Assembly (NCBI GenBank): GCA_963920525.1
Contig: OY986435.1
Span: 172,275,827-172,339,826, forward strand
Origin: Dichetophora obliterata
Taxonomy: Eukaryota > Arthropoda > Insecta > Diptera > Sciomyzidae
DNA: 64,000 nt
Reading direction: 5' to 3'
Position 1 is the stretch's first letter; each line of letters begins with the position of its first letter. Of this stretch, positions 12,101 through 27,100 are shown piece after piece. The translations under genes and the position numbers were made by a program. Below the pieces are notes generated by a model that had not been told where the DNA came from, made no database searches, and saw only the letters and a program-made list of their open reading frames with translations.

Positions 12101-15100
12101 TTGACACTAACTATTTGATCGAAACATAATGAGTGACGAATTGAGAGAAACGTCAAGAACAATGCGTGTGTTACGGCGGTAGTGTTAGGGCGGAGAGCCG
12201 GTGACCAAAACTGTCAAAACGAAGTTGACAGCTTATACAAAATCTGCAACCAATCATTGGTTACCGATGAGAATGTAATTAGGAAGCGAAAATAGCCAAA
12301 TGGCTGAGTTTGACAGTTATGGTCACTATAAAAGAGAGCACATTCTGCCCAAACACTACCTTGTCTAGTTTTACCATGGGACGAACAGCATTTTTAATGC
12401 ATCGTCCCGTTTTTTAATATATGCGTATACACTCAGGGCTGGGTCAAAAAGTCATCATTGGAATTCAATTACATTTCCTTGGATTTAGGAATTGGTAATT
12501 GGTCCTCTCAATTCCTCAGGATTGGAAATTGGAAAAAATAGTCAATTCTATTACAGGAATTGTAATTGGTAATTGAATACCTCAATTGCTGGGAATGGAA
12601 TTGGAAAAAAGGCCAATTCCATTACGGGAATTATAATTGGTAATTGAACATTTCAATTCCTCATAAATGGAATTGGAAAAAGTCGTCAATTCTATAACAG
12701 GTATTGCAAAAGGAATTTAAAATTTCAATTACTTTTTCATTGACTCAAAACTACTTCATTATTTATTAGAAATAATAAAAAATATACAGTGGCGAGCAAA
12801 ATTGAGACAATGTTCGGCAGTTTCCATTTTTGCACGCCTGCACTGTTTTTTGTTTTATGCCGGAAATTTCCAGTTATTCACTTTATTTTTTTGAAAATTT
12901 TTGTGGCTAGCTTCTGAGTTGTTAGTTTTCAGTTCAAAGTGCCGAGAACAGCTGCATGTTAATAATTCAGTGTGCCTTATTTAAAAAAAAAATAATCTAA
13001 CCAATATGAAAAAGTTATCTGTTGAAATCGAAAATAATGTAGTAGTTATGACTCAAAATGGTCAGTCGTCAAGAACTATAGCAAAAGTTTTGAAAATTAG
13101 TCATAGAACAGTTCTCCGTGTCCAAAAGCGGCGCAATACTGAGAATATAATGATCAAGGGAGGCCGACCAAGAAAGCTAACGGACATTTCAAGAGATGCC
13201 CGCTGTATGGAACGTATAGTAATATGCAATCACCTAACAACACCTAAGTCAGCAGCAACTATGCTGAACAAACGCGTTAGCAAGTGGACCGCACGCAGAG
13301 CACTTCGTAGGATTGGGTTAGTATCAGCTATTAAAAAAAAAAAACCAGCTTTATCAGAAAGAAATGTCAAAGCGCGTTTAAATTCTGCAAGGAGCATAAG
13401 CATTGAAGACTGGAAACGAATAATTTGGTTCGACGAAACAAAATTTAATCGATTCCAGTCAGATGGTAAATCTTATTACTAGCACCGACCCAAAGAATCC
13501 ATTCAAAAGAACCAAGTCAAACATGGTAGTGGCAATGTTATGGCTTGGACGATTTGCCAGATTTCGTTGAGATGTGTGCTTATCATGAAGAGGAAATATA
13601 CTTTCAACAGGATGGTGGAAAAAATGGCTACAAAAACAGTATTTTAAGGTCTTGCAGTGGTCGGTACAAAGCCCAGACCTTAACCCCATCGAAAACTTAT
13701 GGGCTATCGTCAAAGGAGGACTTGCAGCATACGAGCGTTCGCCTAAGAACCTAGAGGAGCTATGCGCAAGAATAAATGAACAGTAGAGAAGTATTCCTGC
13801 AAAAACCATACAAAAATTAGTAGAAAGTATGCCAAACTACATCACAAGTGTAATTAAAAATAAAGATCTATGGACCAAATACTAAAAATGTAGTTAACAA
13901 ATAGTTTTTCATATGCGTGCAAAAATGGATACATGCACTTTTTTGAGCTTTGCAAAAAATGAAGTATTGTATATTTTTTAATTGATTCGTTTGTTTTTGT
14001 GTTGAAGTAAAATAAAAAAGATTTCAAAATCAAATACTTTTTTTAAATCGGTTTGTTATTTATAATATTATGACAATTTAAGTATGAAACTGCCAAACAT
14101 TGTCCCAATTTTGCTCGCCACTGTAGCTGCTACGCTACCTCGTCCAATCCCACCTACTTTTTGCAAGGGACTTGGTACACAACTTCCACACCCCTGCACA
14201 AAAGTTAATTAATCTACTAACAAAGCGAGTTTTTGCAATTCGATTCGATTTCAAAGGAATTGAGGCGTTCAATTACCAATTGCAATTCCCGTAATGGAAT
14301 TGACAATTTTTTCCCATTTCATTCTCGAGGAATTAAGGTGTCCAATTACCAATTACAATTCCTGTAATGTAATTGAGAAGTTTGTTCAACTACACTCCTG
14401 AGGTATTGAGATTCCAAGGAATTGGAATTGAGGTGAAATTAATTCCAAAAGGAATCATTACAACCAGCTCTGGATACACTCACATTACTTGCATTTTAGC
14501 CTCAGCACTATTTCAATTGCTCTAGTTTCATTGCCAACGAATAAAAATTGGACAAAACAATAAAGTGTCATACGGCCGTAAACAACTTTATCGAAGTTCA
14601 GGGTACAGCACTTTAATTTTTCTAGATGAGTGAGTTAAAGAGCAATCTCAGCTAAGTATTAGTTCGTTTAAATGGAATATTCTGAAATGAAAAAGGGGAA
14701 TTGTAAAGAAATTTCCACAAACAATAATAACATTATTGCACAATCATTAACATCCGGTTTCGCAAGCACACGCTAATTAAAATTCTATTGCTAAAAAGCA
14801 CTCGCCCAGCAACGCTGTCGTCCTCAGACGTCCTCAGCTGCTGGGGTAAAGTCTATTCTCCGTAACTGCGCTATCAAAGGGAGTAAACAAGCCTTTCTAA
14901 CAATGTCAATGTCGGCTAGTGACAGAGTAGTAGACAAATAAATATCAATCTTATATTGATAATCAATTATTATCAAGTGTTTTGAATATGTTTCTTCAGG
15001 AAACTTTTAATATTATTTGCGCATTTACTGTTGTAATGTGATGTGCCAGTTTAAAGCAATTAATGGAGGGGGCTCTTGAAGCTACTCCACCACTCAACAA

Positions 15101-18100
15101 CTCTATCTTGACAACACTTGAATTGCAAATATGTATTTGATTTGCTGTAGTTGTTCTAATAGCATGTGCAAAATTTTGTTAGTTAGCCAAGGTGCTAATT
15201 AGTGAGCTAATATTTGAAATTAAATTTAATGCTGATGATGTTGTTGAGTAAACACTAAAGAAATTAACTGAAAGTTCAATAAAATTATATATACTGTATA
15301 CTAAGTATATATTAAAAGCATATGTATTTTACAGGCACTTACCATACAGGCGCCCTTGTTGTTGCTGTCGCCATTAGCTACTATGCTACCATTGCCATTG
15401 GTCATTGTCTTGGCTATACCGTTGGCACATTTGCCATTCGTTATCACATGTCCATTTTGCTGTTTCAATAAAAGGCGCGCCTGACGGCCAGCAACTGTGT
15501 ACTTAGCTTTGTAGAAATCGGAAAACAGAAACAGGAACATAACACCATGCAGACCAATCCAGACCATGAAACCCTTGGGATAATCACAATCGCGGAATAG
15601 CAACTGGAACTGATGCGAAAATATGGCGACAAATTGCACCTAGCGTAGGAAAATGAGCAGCAGGAGGAGAAAGGCAATGTTATTATAGGATTTAAAATAT
15701 TTATATAAGCCACTTACCATTTGGAAGGTGGTCAAATACTTCTTCCACCAGATGTACTTCTGGTACTTGGGGCCCATGGCGGCGATCATATAGTAGAAGT
15801 ACATGACAATGTGGACAAATGAATTCAGTAGAGCAAAGAACGTACTGTGGCCACCTGCAAGATATAATAATGTAATATAGAGCAATCTTTTCAGATTCAA
15901 AGCAATCAACATAATAAAATCGACTATTGGCTAAAAACTTATTTCAGTACTAACATAAAAGCATTAAATTCGAGTATAAAACAAATGCATGAAGTGCTCA
16001 ACTGATCATAAAGACAAGATTACAATAGTGGTATGCAATGAACAATGAATACATTGACGATGTAAACAGCGTATGTTCGGTAAGTTTACAGCAGCGTAGT
16101 TTGCAATAACAAAAGTGTAAGGGATTAAACATACGCAGCTTACGGCACAAAACGTGAGTACTCAGTGCGTATAATGCGTATTATGCGACCGTGGTTTTGT
16201 TTTTTACAAGCAGTGTATCAATTAAATTTAACAATTTAATAAATTAAAAATGCACTAATGGATCTAAAATTTCTGTAAAATTTCAAATAATTTTTTGATG
16301 TCAATTTCTTTTTAATACAATTACGCAATTTACTCGGTTTTTATTCAGGGGGGGTTCGTGGAAGCGATAGTGTAAACTTATAGCTATACGCTTTCAGTTT
16401 ATATGCGTCGTTCATTGAATACCATTAATAAGTTATGAAACTTTTACCTTTGTAAGGATAAAATAACAGCTTGATGTTAATTATGGGAAAATTTCATTAA
16501 TTTTGTACTAATACCAATCTGATTGTTGTCAGAAAAGTAAAACTAACACTTGTTGAGCTCACGTGTTAATTTTACAAATTTTGCATTTTATGTATTTATT
16601 TTAGGTGATCGCATACTTTTTGAATCTTGAACATTGAGATAAAGATAAACGTTTACAGTTTCTGACATGATAATGAACAAGATATTGGAAAAATAAATAA
16701 ATAGGATTATAAAGTCGTGTGCTAATTTTAATTTAAATTTGATAGAAAATTCTACAATGAACAAAAAAAAACTGTATGTACAGACGTGGAAACATAAATA
16801 GCACAAAAATACATAGAGGTTGTTTTACATTAATTAAAGTAAAATACATCAAGAGAAAAAATACATTCATGGTATTTGCATTTTTCAACATTAAAAACTT
16901 TAAATCAGTATTTGTTTTATTTTTTTTGTAAATACAAATAAAACAGAAAATTAATTAAAAATCAGAAATTGCGCTCTTTTGCCGAGATGGATGTATAAAT
17001 AGCACTGAGGGGGGGGGGGGGGGGGGGGAAGAAAATCTAACTGAATTTTTATGATAAACAACGGGTTCAGGAATATGCTTACTAGTACTTGGTACTGTAT
17101 CTTGAATTATCCAAAACAGCCTGACAAGCGTTTCATACTATATTCTCTATAAGCTTCATTACCCTATCTTTCGGACTAAAGTACCAACCATTCTCAATTT
17201 CACTCCATAACTCATCGAAATTTTGTACGCTTATTTACATATTTTATAGGTAATAATCAGTTTCACATAATTTCATAAATTTTCTATAGGATTGAGTTCT
17301 AGACTTTGAGCTGGCCAATCCAAATCCTTTGCAACCTTTGCTGTGTGTTTTGGGTCATTATCATGCATGAAAGTCCACCTTTCATCTCAACTGCAAAATC
17401 TCAACTGCCAATGGTTCCACTTGTTTCTTTATTTTTTCTATTTTTGTCCATTATTCCTGGCATACGAAAAATTGGCCCAACGCACACTGTGTCCACAAAT
17501 CGTTAAAAACTGGATTCCAATAAATCCTACATTGGATTTGGACGAAATTTTGGCTTATGGGGTTTTGGGGAGAGATAAAACGATCCAGCTCGGTCTTAAC
17601 CCTAAAATAACTTAAATAACTAAACTTGGCTAGAAGCTCTGTTAAAGGTCAAAACCATTCTATTAAATAATTCTATTAAATGAAAGAAGTGGGATTAGGC
17701 AGTATTAACAGATAAACTAAATTGACTAAAGTTTTTTTGTATTTCGGTGCATATTAAACATATTTGGCCAATGTCATATTTGGCCAATGTCAACTTGACC
17801 AAAAAGACATTTTTTTAAGTCCAAAATTTTTTTTCTAGAAATTCATAGCGAATCGATAGAAAGGTTTCATTGGTTTTAGTGATATAAGCTGATTTGTTTA
17901 CTTGGCCAGAGAAGCCAGTTTTCTAGCCTAAACCATTTTATTATAGAATTTCATTGTGATCGATTTGAATTGGTTTTAGTGCTCTAAGCCAATTTAATAA
18001 CTTGGTTTTTTTTTCTTACTTTTGCTTTATTTTATTAAAAAAAAAGTTCAAGAGTTCTTTCCTCTTACAAAGCATTTGTTATGTTTGTTGTTTTGAATAT

Positions 18101-21100
18101 GGCACGAAGATTTATATTGGTGCTACTACAATAAAAATTTAAGTGTTATTTTATTGAAGCTTTATGAGCAAGCTCGGTCATCTAGGTACTTACCACAACA
18201 TTACATATTTCAATGGCATTAGGAATTAGAATGTCATCGTATATTTCACTTATTAAAAGGCTATATTGACCATAACATTAAGAATATGATGAAATATTCT
18301 TTCTTAAATCTACTACAACTACTACTACAACAACTATCGTCGAAAGATTTTGCTGTACAGCCCCTTTTATTGGCCTGGGTGTTGAAGTTTTCAAAACCTA
18401 TAGAAGTATTTAGTCATTCTTTATAAACATTATACTTTATATACAAGGAATCGCTTCTACGTTTTTCTACTAGCATTACATTTATTTTTAAACTGCAAGA
18501 TAAAATGGGCAATTTTAGTCATTTTTTTTTTGTTGTTGGGCAGTTTGAGCTGTCTCTCAAATATTTGCATTTTTCTTCTAAATTCAGATAAATACTATTA
18601 TTCATAATATTAAAAAGCTCCATTCTTGTTAAAAAAAAAAGATTGTTTGAACCTGATCCTATTTAAAATGCAACAAAAATTTCGTCAGTTCAATGAAAAA
18701 TCATATTTCTAGAGAGTATTAAAATTTAATCAAAAACAAAAAAACAACGGCAGAAATGGGCAAAAAATTGCTATTTAATATAAAATAACAATACCTGTTT
18801 TATATTTTAACATCAAAAATTTGGCTTAAACACGCTTGAAAGCGAACTATATCCTTTATTGTTTCCAAAAAGCATATATTATTTAACATTTTTTTTATGT
18901 ACTTTGCTAGATTTTTAAAAATTAATCCCAAATTTTTTATTTTAGAAGTCAATACAGATTAAGTTCATACATACGGGAAGCTTTTCCCGATCCCGGGATT
19001 AGTTCGGGATTGAAAACTTTAAGAAGTAAATAATTCAAAGCGTTTTTAATACAATTTTTCATTATATTACTTCATACTAAACAATATAAATTAATTAATT
19101 TATAAAACGACAAAATAAAACAAAAAACACATTAAGGGTATTCACAACAATTGCGTTGTTTTCAGTGTAGTTAAAAAAACACCGTGGTATTGATATCACA
19201 CTTTACCAAGCGGTTTTTATATTTTTTGTTGTTTTACATGAAATCTCTAAAACCCAAAAGTGTGGTAATTTAAAGTAGCCCGATGATATGTTTAACGAAC
19301 GTGGTTTTTAAAGTTTCATAAACAACTATTCGGTTGCCAGTTATTTTCTAATTGCAGAAATGCAAGTAGCTCAAAATGCAAACTTTTTATGCTACATATC
19401 AATAAAATATATAAATTGGATAGTTAATTTATTTGCATAGTAACAAAAAGCTATAGTGGGAGGTTCCTAGCCACAAATTCTATTTTAAAGGGTGTTCATA
19501 ATTGTGTTTTTTGCCATAGTTATTAACAGTAAGGGTATTCACAATTGTGTAGTATCGTGGTATTTTGGTTTTTTGCCATAGCTAAAAATTCAAAATGTAA
19601 TTTTGAAAAGTCTTTTCCAACCTTTGTATTTTACTTTTTTTATTTTTTGTTCTTTAAATTAATACAATTTGCTGGTCATTAATATTATTTAAGTGTTTTT
19701 GTGTCTATTAATACTATTAATATTAATACTGTTATATTTAAGTGTTTTTGTGTCTATTAATACTGTTATAAATAATAAATAATATTAATGACTAGCAAAT
19801 TGTATTAATTTAAATAACAAAAAATTAAAAAAAATAAAATACTGTTAAAATGTCTATAATACTGTTAATAGACACAAAAACACTTAAATAATATTAATGA
19901 CTAGCAAATTGTATTAATTTAAAGCACAAAAAATAAAAATAAAATAAAATACAGAACAGTTTAATATTATATAAATGTTTAACATTTTTTTCAGGTTTTT
20001 TTTTGTTTTTAAGTCAAAATAAGGTTGGAAAAGACTTTTAAAAATTTTGTATTTTAAATTTTTTTAAAGTAAAACATTAAGCTTATTAACACGTCTTACT
20101 TTTCATTAGAGAGTGTTGTTCGAATATTATTACAAATATAACACGCTGATAAGAAGCATCGTTCTGATTCTATGCTAGATGGAGAAATAGTTATAATATA
20201 ATCGTAAGCAATTTGTAAGTTTCGATCACGATTGTCTTCACCACAAAACAAAATTATTTCCCAAGTCAGAATATCTAACAATTTTTAAATACATAGCTGA
20301 CTTCCCGATGTTTCAAATTCTTCTAAAACTTTACAATATCTTTGCTCACACTTTGCAAAGTGATTCACACTCATAGTCCTAACAATACTTTTCAGCCTCA
20401 ATAAAAGCTTTATCTAATTCTATATTCATTTCAACTTATATTGAAATGGTTGCATTTACATGAATATATGTATTAAAAATATTTTTATTTAAAAATCCCA
20501 AGATCCCGAAAAGAAAATCCCGGGATTTTAAGGGGCTTAAATCGTCCGGGATTCCGGGATTGACTTCCCTAGTTCATACCCAATGGTTGTTCTTTTATTT
20601 TATTATTTTTTAATAAGAACTTTTGTTTTTGTTTTATTTTGATTTTTAAAAACTGCACTTTTTTAACTTTTTACTCTTCAATGTGGATACATTGCGATCA
20701 CATTCAAAACTGACTAACTGCAGAGAGATTAATCAAGTTACAAGCAAAATTATAAAATGCAACGTCGCAGCACAGTGTAACGAGTGCGTAATTACAAATA
20801 ATTTTTTTCAAAATAAAAAAAAATACGTCGAAAGAGCATATTTGAACTAAGTGTAATCTAAAATATTTACTCAAAATTTGTTATTTTGCAGACACACGAC
20901 GCCATGAAAGTTTGTATTTCGAATGTTAACTTAAGCTAGTAAGAGAAGCATACATTACATATGCATACTTTTAACAATTTACTTAATTCATCGTTAATAT
21001 AAGTATGAAAAAATTATACAGGAAAAATAAATATGGAATTGTATCAGTCCGGAAAAAAATGTTATTTTATGTACCGTAATTGTGATATCAGTACTTTTAT

Positions 21101-24100
21101 AAAGTGGTCTCTGACAAGTAAAATAAATAAAATTTTAGCAACTTTAGAAGTGATTAAAAAAAATTACAAAATAATACCTTTGCAATTTTTAAATATTTTA
21201 TTTTTATAATTATAAATTAATGTATGTAGAAAAAATTAAATCAGAAGAATTGCAAATCTTTACAAAAATTGTATTTTTGTAGTAATAACTTTTAAGATTT
21301 TTCTTTAGGTCTTGCTGTGCTAAAGGAACAGCAGACGTTATTTAAGTATTTTTTTGCAATATTTGATTAAGAAAATATGCATAAATTATATACGTACAGA
21401 AAATATAGAATATAGAACCTTTTATTTATCAAGATTCCGGTATCACTCTTTTTTTTTACCAAATAGCGAAAAATTTCTCCAACTTCGAAGGTGATTAAAA
21501 AAACGAAATAGTACCCTCCAATTGTTCATATTTCATTTTTGAAAGTTTGAAAAACATTTTTTAAAAAAAAAACTGAATATTTGCCGAAGTATCTATTTAG
21601 TAGATTTTCAGGGTTCTGTCAATAACAGCCATGACATACTATAAAAATGTTTCAAGCTAATTATCAAAGTAAATACACTTAAATTATAGAAATATAGAAT
21701 TATCAAAAAACTCTATCTAAGCATCTTGATCTGGGATGCTTTTTTGGGGGGAATATGCCACCTTACCGATTTCGGTTATATGAGAGGTTGGCGTGATAGT
21801 CGGCCGATTTGGTTCATTTTCACACAAACTAGTTGGTGTTATAATAAAACAAAATGTATCAAATTGCATTTCTCGGGGATGCTTTTTCTGGGGAATATGC
21901 CACTTTGAGTTTTATGAGGGATGGGCGTATTAGTTGGTCGATTTGATTCGTTTTCACACAAAGTTGTTGCTATAAAAGGAATAAGAGCACACAATTATAT
22001 TGCTCTGGGATACTGTTTGGGAAATATACCACCTTACCGATTTAGGCTATATAAAAGGTCGTATTAGTTGGTCGATTCGGTTAATATTCACACCAACTAG
22101 TTGTTAGAAAAGAACTAGGTGAAGAAGAACTAGGAAGAAATATAGATATGGGGCGCCATAGAAATGTTTTTCCATCTGGTTCAACCCTATTAAATTTAGT
22201 TTCGCCAGACAGCGCACGTTCTTCCAAAATTTACCCTTTTTATTTACAGGGGCCATTGCAAACACTAAACGATCCTTCAAGATTTTTTTTTTGTTAATAC
22301 CAGCTTTCATCAGTTTATGCGTCTATAAACATTTGCTTCATGTAGGTGTTCTACCTCCCTCATCATTTGCTTCGCTGATTTGTAAGGATCATCAATACTT
22401 TTGCGAACATAAGGCTTTTCACCCTCAATTTAGAGGGAAAAAAGTGGAATGGGATTTTATAGGGGTTTTATACTTTTAGTGCTTTTTTTAGAGACTTTTT
22501 TGATAAGCTTAGGCATTTACTAATTCAATTTACTACGAATTTATTATGATTTTTTTGAATTTACTCTGATTTTGCTTTAAGTTTACCCTGTTTTTGCAGA
22601 ACAAACCACCAAGCAGACAAGACAGAGTGTTTTGTTAATCGCTACATCAACTCTTCGGAAGTCTTCTGTAGTTTCTGCAGTTCATCCACTTTGATAAGCT
22701 TATACGCAAAACTTCTGCATTTTTTCTTCTTCTGCATTTCAAAGGAATGTATTTTTACTATTTTGCAAAAAACAAAAGCTCAAAAAGTGACTGCTTCCTT
22801 GAGTTGAGAACAACTTGCGTTATTCAAGTAAATGATTTCCTTATTACTGAAATGTTTTCAATTAACAACTGTAATTTCTGTCTTCAATGTGTAAATTGCT
22901 ACCACGTTAGGCAACAATACAACTGAATACAATCCACATAATGATGTGTCTTCAATACACTTACTATGCAACACAGCAGTTGTGGTTTATTGTCTTGTTA
23001 TCTGCCAAATTTTGAAGACAGCTAATTTGGTGTTGTGTTGAAGAAACCAAATGGATTAAAAGATAAAATTTTATTAAAAAATGGAGTTTTCTTAATTAAC
23101 TATTAAAATATTCACAGAAAATTGATAATACGCCTCCTTGTAAACCGAATTGTACAGAATCCAGCAATTGAATTGAAATTTATTTGTTTGTTTACTTTTT
23201 TTATTTTGACAGTGACCAGTCCATAGTTGCACCGAAACGTACTAATAAGAGTACGTTTTTATTTTTAGAGTACGAAATATTTCTGTGATGGTACCTTTTT
23301 ATTATTTTGGAAGTTTTATGGTAGAGAGAAGTGCTAGTTTATTAGTTGAGAAATACTTTTAATGGTGAAGAGAAGTATGTACTATTAATTATTAGAGAAG
23401 GGGAAATTAAGTTGACTGAAATTTCGGCATAAATGAAGTTAAATGAAAAAACTGGAATTTCAAAATGTTGTTTTACACATTGTAGCATTTTTACGTAGAT
23501 TATAATGTGCTTAAAAAAATGCCGCTCCTTTTCGGCCGGGCGAGGAACTTTAAGTTAAAAAAGATAATCAGCCCTATTATGAATAATTTTTCAAGCGGAA
23601 TCGGAAAAGAGAGTCTTCATTTTTTTGATAAAGCTCAAGAATATTTTGGAAATTTCATGCTAATTTATTTATGAATAAATTTGCATTAAAAATTTCCAAA
23701 ATGTTGTTGAACTTTATCAAAAAAATGAAGACTCTCTTTTCCGTTTCCGTGTGAATAATTATTCATGATAGGGCTAAATATGTATGCTAAATTTACCGTA
23801 ATTCTAAAATTATTATTATGTTATTAACACTATAAAAATGTATTTTTTAAGACTCATAGCAGATTTCGTAAAATATCTAGGGTCCGACCGAATATTCGGT
23901 TTCGGTATAAGGCATAATCAACCGATTTGTAAACCTTCGGCTCGGCCCAAAACAACCGAATATTTGCCGAATGTTTTTATTTTGTAAAGCAAATCTCCGC
24001 TTTGTGAATATATTCCATTAATGGCATTCCTCTCACTTTTTGAATGTTTTGTAGTTTTTCTCGACTAGATCGAAAATCGACTTGTCAAAAATTTTGTAAG

Positions 24101-27100
24101 TATTCGGTTTCGGCCAAAAATCCACATTCGATCGGACACTAAAAATATCTCATTTTTAAGATTTTTTCATATTGCAGACGTTTTTTGTATTACTAAATAG
24201 TAAAAATGCTATTACTTCTAAAGTAGCTATAGCCGATTTAAAAGACGTATTGTTGTGTTAATAGAAACCCCTCTCCCGGCTAAAGGGAGGGAGAGTGGGA
24301 TTTATTAACACTATTTTAATCTACGTAAAAAATATACACCTTGTTCTTAAAACCATTTTAAAATCCAGTTATTTCATTAAACTAGATTTGATCCTTTTTT
24401 ATCGCCAAATGATATGAACGGATTTAAATATAGGCTCACAATTTTTTCAGTTCATTTAGCAAAACTTTTTTATCGTGGTAGTACTTTATGTTATTTAGAA
24501 AATACTTTTTAAAGAGTACGTTTTTATTTTTTTCCGAAGAAACCCTGGACCTGTCAAAGCAACGAATTCTACACACGTTCCACAATCAAGCGTGACAACA
24601 ACGTATAGTTGTGAATCATAATAGCTCGAAACTGTTGTATCTTCTTGAATGTTGTGTCTACTCGTAAGAAGACACAGCAGTTTATTGCTGTGAACCGTAA
24701 TAGGCCTATAAGTTATTAATTCAATATTTTGAAACAAACTAAATGCTTGAAGGAAAATTTTTTTTAAACTTTAGTTTTTAATGCTTGATTTGAGCAAATG
24801 AGACTAAATTTGAAATTTTCTTAAATAAAGCAAAATATTTGCTTAATATGAAAATATAACTTCTCTCCATGTACAGAGTATAATGAAATGGATATTGTTT
24901 TAAATTTAAATCTGCCAATAAAATGTTAAGGTAATTTCATTTCCAAATGTATGCTTTCAAAGATATTTTTATATCTTTATAAAAATATGCCCTTAAAATA
25001 AAGGCATATATATATAAATATAAAATGCTTTTAAGGCATTTATAAATAAAGAATATAACGAAATTTTAATTGCCCTTATTATTTGTTTTGGGGGGAGGGG
25101 GATTTTAAAGTAATTGTATCAATTTTAGTTGTTTTTAGATGAAGCTTTAGTTTTAAATATTTTTGGGAGTTGGTAACACTGCGCAATTGTGTCAACAAAT
25201 ACCGAGTAGAAAACACACAAAAGTATTGTGTAATTCCATTTTTTTATACAAAAATACGTTTTTAAAAACTTTAAAGCTGATTATTTTAAAATATTTTTTA
25301 TGTCGCACCAGCTGAAACCAGGCGCTTTGCTGCCACGCCCCCGTTTCCAAACGCCCATCAAATATAATCTTGCTTGTGTAAATTGTGGTCGAATACTTAA
25401 AAATTTGTTAAAACTTGAAAAATTCTGACGGAAGCAGCATTTACAATTATGTTCGTTTTTAATGTGACCAAAAAAAATTTCTACAAAAAAGTCATCGATC
25501 GTCCAGAATGCGTCGTAAAGTAGCTCCATACAAAATGTATGGAAAAATAATTTTCTTCATATTTTTTTTCGGGGATTTTTCGGGGATTTTTCGGGAATTT
25601 TTTTAGGTATTCTTCCTGTTTGGCCGGAGACCAGTGCGAATGGGTATGAATCATCGAAATCGGTCCAGCTGTTCTTGAGTTATAAGCGTAGTAACTACGC
25701 CACTCTCTTTTATATATATAATAGATATATCATGCTTTAACAATAAGCCCTTTAAATGATTGCTTTTTGTTTTGTTTTTACGATTGCATTCATTTTTATT
25801 ATATAGGGCGTTCAAGAAGCTTCCAGTCTCCCAGTGACGGCATCACCATTCTTCAAAAGCATGACATTTTCGACGGGTGACAAACTTAACATGAACACAC
25901 CATAAATGTCAGAACGATCTATCAATGAATAGTGACGTTACAGTGTTCTAAATTAAACAGATTTTGTTATTTGTTATAAAAATGGATAAAGAAGAATTTC
26001 TTTTCTTGATTAAGTATTACTTTTTGCGCAACAAAAGTGCGAAAGACACAAAAGAAAAGCTCGATAAATATTATAGTGAATCTGCTCCGTCGTATTCAAC
26101 CTTTAAATATTGGATTGCAGAGTTCAAAATATATCGACTCAGCACAAAAAATTAACACGCCGGCGGAGCACCAAAAACAGTGACCAGTCCAGAATGTATT
26201 GGAAAAATCCACGATTTCAGCTACAGCCGTAGGCAGGCCCGGATTAACCATACCCTAGGCAATGCTATTTTCGGGACTCCTTTATCTTTTTATAACTTCT
26301 GAAAATACATTTTTTTCTACCACAACGCAATTATATCCATAATTACACTAGTTTTTTTCCCGAATACGGCGATGGAAAAAGGAGCGGTATATCTGTTTGA
26401 CCGTTATGTATGGTATGTTCATCTGTTCCATACTCAATTCTAAACTACTTATCATAATTTGACAAGTAAGGTATCGTTGGAAGCATTATGATCGTCCGCT
26501 GGTTATAGGTTATGTGACGGCACATTAAATTGAATATGGCGCCCTCTAGAGAACAGAAAGTCAATTAAACCCCTAACTTCTGAACTACTTATCATAGTTT
26601 GACAAATAATGATCATACCTTAAAACCTACCTTAAAAAAACAATACAACAGTTGTAAGCGATCGTAAGCTTTAGGGAAAAGTGCATCACGCTATAAATCT
26701 AGATGACGACATATGACCGTATATCATATCATATATCAAAATGAATATGTATTGGGGGTTGGAATTAGTTTTAAAGGTTTTCTTAGAGATGGCGTAACTA
26801 TCAATAGATCGCATCGGGCACACCTGTGACTATATTCATTTCAAAGCACATTGTCTAAGCTTCATTTTTTAGTATGTGTCATTCCACTGAAGTGTAAACA
26901 ACATATATTTTTTTCTCTGTGAACATGTCGACTTTCGTTCCAACAAAACGCAATTTGCGGGAAGGTTTACTTTTGTGCTTCCATTTGAAGAAAAAAGCGG
27001 TTGAAGCACAACGCACGCTTACTGAGGCTTACGGGGACTATGCTCCATCGATTTCTACTTGTGAGTACTGGTTCCGTCGGTTTAAAAGTGGTGATTTTGA

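Larger units (their letters stand above)
12434..14472. mobile_element. Non-autonomous hAT-like element split by a Tc1 copy
   Basis: Ends CAGGGCTGGGT (12434) and the complement of ACCAGCTCTG (ending 14472). The flanks TATACACT (12426-12433) and GATACACT (14473-14480) are an 8-bp duplication with one mismatch. Both sub-ends (12450-12740 and 14220-14460) are packed with AATTGGAATTG-type palindromic repeats that face each other. Without the Tc1 insertion it is about 0.7 kb and has no coding. Confidence 0.8.
18971..20571 (-). mobile_element. hAT element relic
   Basis: A perfect 8-bp duplication GTTCATAC (18963-18970, 20572-20579) flanks ends that share GGGAAG and several CCCGGGATT blocks in opposite orientation (18980-19010 and 20500-20570). 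One fragment of hAT transposase survives inside, plus a nested inverted repeat (19581-20067). Confidence 0.75.

Noticed and set aside
13459..13809. 116-codon minus-strand frame
   Set aside because: It is the antisense shadow of the Tc1 transposase relic at 13006-13885.
25285..25529. 82-codon minus-strand frame as a gene
   Set aside because: It lies in a probable dispersed repeat with a TA-rich tail and shows no recognisable domain.
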